From positions 1-13,216 of the forward strand of contig CAMHCZ010000033.1 in the NCBI GenBank assembly GCA_946183755.1: 13,216 nt of DNA, read 5' to 3'. Below, in pieces: positions 5,937 through 13,216 of this stretch (positions are counted from its first letter, which is position 1; every line of letters starts with the position of its first letter). Under the pieces are notes generated by a model. That model did no database searches. It was not told the DNA's origin and worked only from the letters and a program-made list of their open reading frames with translations. The stretch comes from an uncultured bacterium (GTDB taxonomy: Bacteria > Bacteroidota > Bacteroidia > Bacteroidales > Paludibacteraceae). The translations under genes and the position numbers were made by a program.

Positions 5937-8813
5937 ATGAAGACATTTTTAGAAAGAATAAGCGAGGACATAATAGAAAAGCACGGCACCGACCTGTCGA
6001 GAATCGCCGTGGTGTTTCCTAACAAGAGAGCGTCATTGTTCATGAACGACGCCATAGCCAGAAGCGCCTTCGAGAAGACAGGCAAACCCGTGTGGAGCCC
6101 GGCATACATAACCATAAGCGAATTGTTCAGAAAGCAGACCGAGGCAGAGACTGCCGACGAGATAACCCTCGTGTGCAAGCTGCACAAGGTGTACTGCAAA
6201 GTGACCGAGGAGAACGAAAGCCTGGACAAGTTCTACGGCTGGGGCAGGATAATGCTCAGCGACTTCGACGACTTAGACAAGAACATGGGCGACGCCGAGC
6301 AGATATTCAAAAACATAAGCGACCTGGCGAAGTTCGAGACAAACGACTTCCTGACCGAAGAGCAGGTAGAGATAATAAAGAAGTTCTACAGCAACTTCAA
6401 CACAGAGAGCGAGGCGAAAGAACGTTTCCGCAAGATATGGGACAAGCTGGGCGAGATATACACAGAATATAAAAAGGAACTGGGAACGGCGACATACGAA
6501 GGCGCGCTGTACAGAAGCGTGGCTGAGAGCAAGGAGAGGCTGAATCTGGAGTATGAAAAGTACATATTCGTAGGATTCAACATGCTGCAGAAAGCCGAGC
6601 AGAAGCTGTTCGACAAGATAAAAGACGAAGGCAAGGCGGAATTCTACTGGGACTTCGACAAGCAATACCTATTAGACCCGAACAGCGAGGCCGGACACTA
6701 CATAAGAGAATACCTCGACAAATACCCCAACCAGATAAAAAACGACGACGAGACCTACGACAACTTCAAGAACAAGAAGGAACTGAGATACATGTCGTCG
6801 AGCACCAACGACCTGCAAGGCAGATATGTGGGCGAATGGCTGCAAGACAACGGCGGCGAGAGAATAAAAGCCGGACGAAAGACAGCCATCGTGCTGTGCG
6901 ACGAGAACCTGCTGCAAACAGTGCTGCACTCGGTGCCGGAAGATGCCGGAGCGCTGAACGTGACTATGGGAATACCCGTGAAGCAGACACCAGCCGCATC
7001 GCTCGTGATGCAGCTGATAGGCCTGCAGGCACGCACAGCCAAGACAAGCAAGAGCGACAACAGGATATACATCAAGCTGCTGGAAGGACTGCTCTCCCAC
7101 CCTTACGCCAAGTACACCGGCATAAACACCACATACAACAAGTTGATAAACGACAAGAAGTACATGGTGGAACTGACGGAAATAGGACTCGAGGCGATAG
7201 ACGGACACAGCATAATGGACATAAACAACTGGGTGTCAGCCATAATAGAGAACACAGCAAAGAACTACGACCGTCTGAACAACACAACGGAGGAGGAAAA
7301 AATGTCGTCCGACAACCAGCTGGCCATCGAGTCGCTGTACAAGGCGCACACGATGCTCAACCGAATAGGCACGCTGATGGAAGACGGAACGCTCGATGTG
7401 GAAATGCCGACCTACGCAAGCCTCGTCAGACAGCTGATAGAATCGGCATCGGTGCCATTCCACGGCGAGCCGGCGAGAGGCATACAGATAATGGGACTGC
7501 TGGAAACCAGAAACCTGGACTTCGACAACGTGCTAATGCTATCGACCAACGAAGGCAACATGCCTAAAGGCGTGAACGACACATCGTTCATACCATACAG
7601 CATAAGAAAAGCCTTCGGACTGACGACGATAGACAACAAGGTGGCGATATACGCCTACTACTTCTACAGCCTGCTGCAGAGAGCCAGCGACATAACGATA
7701 ACATACAGCACCGTGAGCGAAGCCGGACAGAAAGGCGAGATGAGCCGATTCATGCAGCAGATAGCCGTAGAGAAGCCGGAAAGCACGACACTGAGCAGCT
7801 ACTCGATGCAATCGACGATAGAAAGCGCTGAGATAGAGGAAATAACCGAGATAGAGAAAAGCCCGGAGGTGATGAAAAAGCTGGAGCAAATCGAGAGCAT
7901 ATCGCCGTCGGCGCTGAACAAATACATAAGCTGTCCGCTGAGCTATTACTACAAATACATAGCCGGACTGAGCGACAACGAGGAAACCGAGCTGGGAGAA
8001 GTGGACGCGAGAATGTACGGACAAATATTCCACGCCAGCATGGATCAACTCTACAAAAACATAGAGAACCAGATTCTCACTGCGGAAATACTGGAAATCA
8101 AGAAAAAAGAAGCAGACAAGGTTGTAGAGCAGAATTTCAGAGATGAGATATACGGCAAAGACAGCAAAGACGAAATAGCCAAGAACGGAGTGCAGATGCT
8201 GACGCTGGACACGATAAAACGCTATGTCAAGAAAATGATTGACATAGACATACACACGGCAAAGAACAGCGACGAGTTCATGATCTTGGAGTCGGAGAAA
8301 TGGCATGACAAAGAAATAAGCGTGGGAGGCGGAATAAAGAAAACCGGCGGAATAATAGACAGAATAGACTCCATAAAAAAAGACGGCGAGACGACAATCA
8401 GAATCTTAGACTACAAAACCGGCACGGCAAAAAACGGCGTGGAGAAAGTGGAAGACATTTTCCACAGCAACAAGAGCAGCAAAGGGTATTACTTCCAGAC
8501 ATTCCTGTACTCTACAATAATAAAGGAGGAGCATAGAGACAAGAACGTCGTCCCTGCCCTGCTTTACATAATCTCGGCGAAGAAAGAGGACAATCCTGTG
8601 CTCACCATGGGTGCAAGACAAAGCAAGACAACGATAAGCGACATTGGCGACTACGAAGAAGAGTTCAACGAACTTCTGAAAGCCACGCTTGAAGAGCTGT
8701 TCGACAAGAACGTTCCGTTCCGTGCCACCAACGACGACCATGTGTGCCGCTACTGCACATTCAAGCCGCTCTGCAACCACAAGACAAAGCAAGAGGAAGA
8801 CGACGAAGACTAA
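5937..8813 (+). CDS. addB: AddB-like nuclease subunit with Fe-S cysteines
   Basis: This 958-residue protein fits the second subunit of an AddAB complex. The N-terminal part has a degenerate helicase fold: FPNKRAS at 27-33 takes the place of motif Ia and there is no Walker A, unlike B. subtilis AddB. The C-terminal third is a RecB-family nuclease with GQIFH (His699), GGIIDRID (Asp808 and Asp811) and LDYKTG (Asp825, Lys827). Four cysteines flank it in the AddB Fe-S pattern: Cys666 in SCPLSYYYKY, then Cys937-x2-Cys940-x5-Cys946 near the C-terminus. The cluster staples the nuclease domain in known AddB proteins. Length is shorter than the roughly 1150 of B. subtilis AddB. It begins 18 bases after addA and surely shares its transcript. 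The stop codon overlaps the stop of the opposing Dna2-like gene. Codon use is ATA-rich for isoleucine, falling to about two thirds ATA in the last 770 bases. Confidence 0.92.
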   Translation: MKTFLERISEDIIEKHGTDLSRIAVVFPNKRASLFMNDAIARSAFEKTGKPVWSPAYITISELFRKQTEAETADEITLVCKLHKVYCKVTEENESLDKFYGWGRIMLSDFDDLDKNMGDAEQIFKNISDLAKFETNDFLTEEQVEIIKKFYSNFNTESEAKERFRKIWDKLGEIYTEYKKELGTATYEGALYRSVAESKERLNLEYEKYIFVGFNMLQKAEQKLFDKIKDEGKAEFYWDFDKQYLLDPNSEAGHYIREYLDKYPNQIKNDDETYDNFKNKKELRYMSSSTNDLQGRYVGEWLQDNGGERIKAGRKTAIVLCDENLLQTVLHSVPEDAGALNVTMGIPVKQTPAASLVMQLIGLQARTAKTSKSDNRIYIKLLEGLLSHPYAKYTGINTTYNKLINDKKYMVELTEIGLEAIDGHSIMDINNWVSAIIENTAKNYDRLNNTTEEEKMSSDNQLAIESLYKAHTMLNRIGTLMEDGTLDVEMPTYASLVRQLIESASVPFHGEPARGIQIMGLLETRNLDFDNVLMLSTNEGNMPKGVNDTSFIPYSIRKAFGLTTIDNKVAIYAYYFYSLLQRASDITITYSTVSEAGQKGEMSRFMQQIAVEKPESTTLSSYSMQSTIESAEIEEITEIEKSPEVMKKLEQIESISPSALNKYISCPLSYYYKYIAGLSDNEETELGEVDARMYGQIFHASMDQLYKNIENQILTAEILEIKKKEADKVVEQNFRDEIYGKDSKDEIAKNGVQMLTLDTIKRYVKKMIDIDIHTAKNSDEFMILESEKWHDKEISVGGGIKKTGGIIDRIDSIKKDGETTIRILDYKTGTAKNGVEKVEDIFHSNKSSKGYYFQTFLYSTIIKEEHRDKNVVPALLYIISAKKEDNPVLTMGARQSKTTISDIGDYEEEFNELLKATLEELFDKNVPFRATNDDHVCRYCTFKPLCNHKTKQEEDDED

Positions 8814-8818
8814 TAGTC
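8808..8818. other. Palindrome carrying both stop codons at the convergent junction
   Basis: GACTA-A-TAGTC is a perfect 5-bp inverted repeat with a one-base centre. It contains the addB stop TAA (8811-8813) and, on the other strand, the TAG of the Dna2-like gene (8810-8812). No intergenic space and no terminator hairpin with a T-run are visible on either strand near here. Confidence 0.7.
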
Positions 8819-11800
8819 GATGACAGCTCCGTTGCGCTCGACATAGTCGGCAAGTGATGCGAAAAGCGGATTGGCAGCCACAAGCTGACGGTTGCAGACA
8901 ATGACGTTCTGCTCGCGCGCCCTCGTCAGAGCCACATTGAGCTTGCGGTCGATGGTGACGCCGTCCTCGACGAAGGTGTTGGACGTGAGGAAGTCGAGCT
9001 GCGTGTGGCGCGAGACGGTGAAGCCGTAGATGATGACGTCGCGCTCGCTGCCCTGGTAGCGCTCCACGGTGTCGATGGTAATGCCGTCGTAGTCGTAATG
9101 GCGCTGGGCAAGCTCGTCACGCACCACGGCAATCTGGTTGCGGTAAGGCACGATGACCCCGACAGTGCGTTCGGCGCTGAACTCCATTCCGTTAGCCTCG
9201 CGAAGCATCCGCACAGCCTCAACAGCATCGGCAATAGCCTTAGCCTCTGGGACATTCACCTTGTCGGAGAACGAGAGTTCGTCGCCCGGCTCAACATCCA
9301 CCATAACCCAGCGATGCACAGCCACAGCCGGCAAAAGCCGATTGTCGCCGTCGGGCACATTGTCGAAGCCAAGCGGCTTGGACTGGTGTTCGAGAGGAAT
9401 AGGCAGAAGATTGCCGCCATAGAAAGCATTGTTCACAAAGTCGGCGATTTCGGGGTGCATTCTGCCGTGATTCTTAAGCGTATAAACAACCTGGGCGTTA
9501 TCATGATACAAACGCAAAAGGCGCTGAAACAACGACTCTGAGCAACTCTCGAATCCGAGTTTGCGCAACGACGGCTCGCTGATGCGCGACTCGGCATCGG
9601 TCTGCGCCACGACAGCCGGCAGCTGCTTGTGGTCGCCTATGAGGACGAACTTGCTGATGGCGCAAACTGGCTCGGAAGCGACTGTGGACACCGCTGACAG
9701 CAGCCCCACGATGCTCGGCTCGAGAATCTGCGAAGCCTCATCGACGATGGCAAGGTCGAAGCGCTTGATGGTGAAAATGCGCTGCAGCGACGACACCGCC
9801 GTAGTCGTGCCGACGAAAACCCTCGTGCGGACGATGAAGTCACGCATCTGGCTCACATTGTTGCAGTCAGCCACACGGTTGGACAGCAGGTACTTAGTGA
9901 AACGCTCGTCGCATGAGGACTCGTGTCCGAGCCTGACGAAGTCCACGCCGTCCTTGTCCAGTTTAGAGCAAATCTCGTCCACCGCCCTGTTTGTGTAAGC
10001 CATGAGCAGCACCGACGAGCCCTCGCTTTTAAGCTGCTCCTTGAGTATGTTCATCAGTCCGAAAGACGTCTTGCCCGTGCCCGGAGGACCGACAAGCAGG
10101 AACATCTCCTTCGCCCTCTTGACCTTGGTGACAAGTTCGTTCATTCCGCTGTATTCCGTAGCGGCAGGCTGTGAATTGTCGATGATTGGCGCACGCTGCC
10201 CAAGCAACAGTTTCTTGCGTGAGGCGTTGGTGCTTAGCAATGAGTACAAAGCCCTGTACTGCGCGCCGAAAGACGAGTCGATATAGTCGTGCTCGACCGC
10301 CCAGGCGTAACCCTCACGAGTGCCGAACACTTCCCTGCTCCGCTGCGGCGCGCGCAGACGCACGCTCACACGGTTGTCAGCAAGGCTGTATATCGTCGCC
10401 CTGTGCTCGATAGCCTTACGGACATCGGGCTCAAGGCTTGTGTTGTATTTGTAAAGCACGATAATATCGCCCACTCTGAAGTTGGGCAGATACTCGCACG
10501 AAGAGAGCGCGTCGTCGTAAACCGAATCATCCCTGACAAGCTCTATGGCAGTCACTGTGCCGTCTTCGTCGGTCACAAGGCGGTCTATCCTCATGCAGTC
10601 CATGATGTTGCCTGCGCGACGACGCTCCTCGAGCGACGATGTCCACAGCGACGCGAATCCGCTATTCTCTTTTATTCTATTGCCCACGCGGTTCATGATG
10701 TTCTCGCGCGCCACGAATGTGAAGAACCTGTAGAAATAGTCGAGTTCCTCTTTCGACGCCTTGTTCAGCGGTGTCAGCAGTTTTACTATCGCTGGACGCT
10801 GATAGTCGGTCCATAGTTTGGACGTGTCCTGCTTAAGGTTGAGCGACTCTGGCGTGAGCGCGCCGATTATTTTTCTCGCACCGCCCGGCTCCGCCAGCGC
10901 CAAGTCCTGCGCCACGATGCGGTTGCGCAGTCTTATGGATTTAGCGACGACCTCGGGAGCGTTGGACTCCCTCATCAGTCCGTCGGGATATTTCGAGTAA
11001 AGCAGATAAGCAGAAATCTCGTCGTTCTTCTTGCCGAATCCGTAGTGCAGCATTGCCAGGTACATGAGCATCTGTATGTAGTGCTGTGTCTGGTGGCGGT
11101 GGTTATAGTCGTCACGCTTGCCGGACTTCTGCTCCATAAGCAGCGAGAAGTCGCTCTGCAGCAGGTCCATACGTCCTTGCAGTCCCAGCGTTTCGCACAC
11201 GAACGACGGCTCGAGCATCACCTTGTCCTTGCGGTAGTTGCGGTCCTCTGTCTGCACACGTTTGATTATGGTCTTGAGGTTCGCCAGCTGCATCTTGGCG
11301 TCGTCGTGGAAACGCGCGTCCATGTCCTCGCATGTTGTTATGTCGATAGGCGCGCCACGGAAGAATTTCTTCACGGCGGTCACATAGTCAGCACTGTCGC
11401 CATGATTCACAGTCTCGTCCAACAGCTGCGACGCAAGGTTACCAAGGAGCGTGGCGCGTGTCTGGACCTTCGGGCTGAACTTGTCGAGAAGGTGGTTCTT
11501 CTCGGAGTCGGCGTACTGCATGAAGCAGCGTGCTATGGTGGAAATATCCACAAGCATGTCCGGCTCATATATAAGCAATGACGGCACAAGCAAAGCGTCG
11601 TCGCTGACGGAAACGTCAATGAGGTTTATCTGCGTTCCGGCTTTGTAGTCTATTATGTCGGCGTTCCAGTCCTTGACGTCAAGCGAATAGTCGTTGCCGG
11701 AAACCTCGTCGCGCACGTCGATGACAGTGCCTTTTCTGCCAACGACAGAAATCCTCATCTTCTGCCAGTGGGCGAACGACTCCGCCACAGCCGTCTTCTC

Positions 11801-12169
11801 AATGGACAGCGTGCGGGATTTGTCGCCGAAAGCGTATCCGACAAAAGCCGTGAAAACGTCAATGTCCTGATGCCAGTTGCTCCTCAGCGTAAGCTCTTCG
11901 ACATCCCTGGCGTGGCGTCCACGGTAGCGGAACGAGTTGAGCGCCATGGTGTATGGGAATGAGCATTTGTCCGCCACATAAAGCAGACGAGCCTGCGCGC
12001 CCGAGAATATAATCGTGGAATCCTGTGTCTTGACACGCAGGAACTCCACGAGAAGGTGGTAAAGCAGATTGTAGCGCGCCACAAACGACGCGTCGAGCCT
12101 TTCGATTTTGGCAATCGCCTCGGTCCAGTACTGCTGTGTCTGCTCTGTATTTTTCTTGTTTTTAGCCAT
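8810..12169 (-). CDS. Dna2-like fusion of RecB-type nuclease and SF1B helicase
   Basis: This 1119-residue protein has the Dna2 domain order: N-terminal PD-(D/E)xK nuclease, then an Upf1-like SF1B helicase. Residues 205-255 align with the Dna2 stretch PD-x-L-x-S/D-x-T...G-x-x-x-H. The nuclease core is GRMD (Asp335), MEQKSGK (Glu346, Lys348) and QxxxY (Gln366, Tyr370). The helicase has GPPGTGKT at 694-701 (Lys700), DEASQ at 810-814, GDHKQLP at 845-851, GRMHPEI, VIVPYRNQ, RYQGSERD (Gln1039) and ALTRARE (Arg1083). Two departures stand out: the His of GxxxH is Ser247, and no Cys-x2-Cys-x5-Cys set exists, so the Dna2 Fe-S cluster is absent. It is likely to cut and unwind flapped, resected or stalled-fork DNA; the exact role is inferred. 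The start ATG lies inside the last codons of the upstream transporter gene (8-base overlap), so translation is probably coupled. Isoleucine codons are mixed (first 12: 6 ATT, 4 ATA, 2 ATC), unlike addAB. Confidence 0.87.
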   Translation of the reverse strand: MAKNKKNTEQTQQYWTEAIAKIERLDASFVARYNLLYHLLVEFLRVKTQDSTIIFSGAQARLLYVADKCSFPYTMALNSFRYRGRHARDVEELTLRSNWHQDIDVFTAFVGYAFGDKSRTLSIEKTAVAESFAHWQKMRISVVGRKGTVIDVRDEVSGNDYSLDVKDWNADIIDYKAGTQINLIDVSVSDDALLVPSLLIYEPDMLVDISTIARCFMQYADSEKNHLLDKFSPKVQTRATLLGNLASQLLDETVNHGDSADYVTAVKKFFRGAPIDITTCEDMDARFHDDAKMQLANLKTIIKRVQTEDRNYRKDKVMLEPSFVCETLGLQGRMDLLQSDFSLLMEQKSGKRDDYNHRHQTQHYIQMLMYLAMLHYGFGKKNDEISAYLLYSKYPDGLMRESNAPEVVAKSIRLRNRIVAQDLALAEPGGARKIIGALTPESLNLKQDTSKLWTDYQRPAIVKLLTPLNKASKEELDYFYRFFTFVARENIMNRVGNRIKENSGFASLWTSSLEERRRAGNIMDCMRIDRLVTDEDGTVTAIELVRDDSVYDDALSSCEYLPNFRVGDIIVLYKYNTSLEPDVRKAIEHRATIYSLADNRVSVRLRAPQRSREVFGTREGYAWAVEHDYIDSSFGAQYRALYSLLSTNASRKKLLLGQRAPIIDNSQPAATEYSGMNELVTKVKRAKEMFLLVGPPGTGKTSFGLMNILKEQLKSEGSSVLLMAYTNRAVDEICSKLDKDGVDFVRLGHESSCDERFTKYLLSNRVADCNNVSQMRDFIVRTRVFVGTTTAVSSLQRIFTIKRFDLAIVDEASQILEPSIVGLLSAVSTVASEPVCAISKFVLIGDHKQLPAVVAQTDAESRISEPSLRKLGFESCSESLFQRLLRLYHDNAQVVYTLKNHGRMHPEIADFVNNAFYGGNLLPIPLEHQSKPLGFDNVPDGDNRLLPAVAVHRWVMVDVEPGDELSFSDKVNVPEAKAIADAVEAVRMLREANGMEFSAERTVGVIVPYRNQIAVVRDELAQRHYDYDGITIDTVERYQGSERDVIIYGFTVSRHTQLDFLTSNTFVEDGVTIDRKLNVALTRAREQNVIVCNRQLVAANPLFASLADYVERNGAVIDY

Positions 12170-13100
12170 TTTCAGTTCTGTTTTTCAGACGTTTCTCCTT
12201 GTTTACCTCCTCCCTGCTCTTGCTGTGGGTCACAATGTAAACACCAGCGAAAACGAGAAGTATGGCAATCGCCTTGTGCCATGTGAACACCGCCATGCCC
12301 ATAGCCACAGCGAGAAGCGAGGCTGTTATCGGCTGCAGATAATTATACATGGCGACAACCGTAGGACGCAGATAGCTCTGGCTCGCCACATAAAGCAGAT
12401 AAGCGAAGAAACTGCCGAACAGCACGACGTAACCCACCTCCATCCAGTCCTGCACACCGACATTACTCCAGTCGAATTCCATGAACTGACCGCCGGACAC
12501 AGGAATGTAGCAAAGCATGGAGAAAGTGAAAATCCACTTGTTCATCGTTATGGACGAGTACTTGTGGCTAAGGTCCTTGAATAATGTCAGATAGACAGCG
12601 AATGAAGTCTGCGCCAGCAGACACAGCAAGTCGCCCTTGTAGTTGCCGCCGACAGCAGAGTCGGTAGAAGTGACGACCAGAGTCAGCGCCCCGGCGAATC
12701 CAACAAACACGCCTGCCGCCTTGAGTCCTGTGAGCGGCTCACGAAGCCAGACTGCGGCGAATATCAGTGTGATGATAGGGAGCATGGTAGTGACGATGGC
12801 TGCATCGACTGGCGTTGTCATGGACAAACCTGTGAGGAACAGCCCCTGGTTGAATACAAATGCGAAAAGTCCAGCGAAGAAAAGCCGGACGAGGTCCTTG
12901 GCTGGCACATGCTCCTGCTTGCGCATCGCTATCGACACAAGCCAGAAGAGCAACGCTCCGCCAGCCATACGGAACGCCGTAAGCATGAATGGTGAGAACA
13001 CCGTCATGGCATCCTTAGCCAAAGGCGCCATAACACCCCACATGAGTGTGGCAAGAAACGCGCAGGCATGTCCGCGCCATGAAGTCTCCGAACCAGTCAT
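12162..13100 (-). CDS. EamA/DMT-superfamily transporter
   Basis: This 312-residue inner-membrane protein has two EamA repeats of about five helices each (roughly residues 10-145 and 165-295). Family marks in the first repeat are MWG in the first helix (20-22), a Pro-rich loop at SPFMLTAFR, and LREPLT at 119-124 after the fourth helix; LQPITASLLAV fits the same place in the second repeat. A short basic tail (SKSREEVNKEKRLKNR) ends the protein on the cytoplasmic side. Members export amino acids, nucleobases or other small metabolites; the substrate cannot be read from sequence. The ATG at 13100 was preferred to one at 13151 because a -7 promoter box (13123-13130) lies between them and the conserved part starts after the later ATG. 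The last codons overlap the start of the Dna2-like gene by 8 bases, so the two form an operon. Confidence 0.92.
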   Translation of the reverse strand: MTGSETSWRGHACAFLATLMWGVMAPLAKDAMTVFSPFMLTAFRMAGGALLFWLVSIAMRKQEHVPAKDLVRLFFAGLFAFVFNQGLFLTGLSMTTPVDAAIVTTMLPIITLIFAAVWLREPLTGLKAAGVFVGFAGALTLVVTSTDSAVGGNYKGDLLCLLAQTSFAVYLTLFKDLSHKYSSITMNKWIFTFSMLCYIPVSGGQFMEFDWSNVGVQDWMEVGYVVLFGSFFAYLLYVASQSYLRPTVVAMYNYLQPITASLLAVAMGMAVFTWHKAIAILLVFAGVYIVTHSKSREEVNKEKRLKNRTENG

Positions 13101-13122
13101 TAGTTTAAATAAAAAAGGAAAA

Positions 13123-13130
13123 CAAAGATA
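13123..13130 (-). promoter_or_regulatory. Bacteroidota -7 promoter box for the transporter/Dna2-like operon
   Basis: On the minus strand the box reads TATCTTTG, an exact match to TAnnTTTG. The closest -33 candidate is a TTG at 13146-13148 with only 15 bases of spacing, so the upstream box is poor. The transcript would start near 13117, giving a T-rich leader of about 17 bases before the ATG at 13100. Confidence 0.6.
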
Positions 13131-13174
13131 CACATATTGACGACTCAACACGACTCCGAAAGCACAAGATTAAT

Positions 13175-13205
13175 TTTGCGCAACCGTGCATAAGTCCTAA
13201 TTTTG
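13175..13205 (+). promoter_or_regulatory. Full -33/-7 Bacteroidota promoter facing out of the window
   Basis: TTTG at 13175-13178 is followed by exactly 19 bases and then TAATTTTG at 13198-13205, which matches the whole consensus TTTG-N19-21-TAnnTTTG. The bases around TTTG are themselves a TAATTTTG copy (13171-13178), so the box occurs twice, 27 bases apart. Transcription would start near 13211 and run rightward past the window edge, divergent from the transporter. The last bases contain an ATG at 13213, too near the expected start site to call a gene. Confidence 0.65.
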
Positions 13206-13216
13206 CAACCCTATGA

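Noticed and set aside
5087..6229. 380-codon open frame on the minus strand across the addA/addB junction
   Set aside because: It lies opposite two well-supported genes and its translation is a Ser/Leu-rich low-complexity string with no motif. The genes' avoidance of TTA, CTA and TCA codons keeps the antisense frame open.
638..12169. A phage-defence island made of the 'Abi' protease, AddAB and the Dna2-like protein
   Set aside because: CPBP proteins were once called Abi but are not evidence of abortive infection by themselves; AddAB is a housekeeping repair enzyme; no toxin, restriction, CRISPR or mobile gene is present.
13101..13151. ATG at 13151 as start of the EamA transporter
   Set aside because: The -7 box at 13123-13130 lies downstream of it, so the codon would not be transcribed from that promoter, and the added residues are not family-like.

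Overview
The window looks like a chromosomal stretch from a member of the Bacteroidota, most likely order Bacteroidales. The evidence is a set of -7 promoter boxes matching the lineage consensus TAnnTTTG (615-622, 13123-13130 on the minus strand, 13198-13205), weak or absent Shine-Dalgarno sites with A-rich leaders, a repeat-filled intergenic gap of a familiar Bacteroidales type, and the shape of the AddA/AddB proteins. The genus cannot be fixed from the sequence alone.

Layout. Five genes run rightward: luxS (19-543), closed by a rho-independent terminator; a CPBP-family membrane metalloprotease (638-1396) with its own promoter; a two-domain protein (1442-2455) with a YqiA/YcfP-like esterase at the N-terminus and a 5'-nucleotidase-like HAD domain with a degraded active site at the C-terminus; then, after a 187-base gap of repeat remnants, addA (2643-5918) and addB (5937-8813), 18 bases apart. 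Two genes run leftward: an EamA/DMT-family transporter (12162-13100) and, overlapping it by 8 bases, a Dna2-like nuclease-helicase (8810-12169). addB and the Dna2-like gene meet tail to tail with stop codons that overlap by 3 bases. A promoter at 13175-13205 points off the right end, divergent from the transporter.

Function. The core, about 2.6-12.2 kb, holds two separate DNA-end-processing machines. AddAB is the RecBCD-equivalent helicase-nuclease for double-strand break repair and degradation of foreign linear DNA. The Dna2-like protein joins a RecB-type nuclease to an SF1B helicase in one chain. Together they carry three RecB-family nuclease domains and two SF1 motors. The most unusual sequence features are the loss of the Fe-S cysteines and of the first-motif histidine in the Dna2-like protein, the inactivated HAD domain fused to an intact esterase triad, the palindrome holding both stops at the convergent junction, and the contrast in isoleucine codon use between luxS/esterase/addAB (almost all ATA) and the other genes. 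I see no rRNA, tRNA, CRISPR array, transposase or integrase. I cannot point to a clearly new system; the Dna2-like gene with its transporter partner and the pseudo-HAD esterase are the best candidates for a second look.
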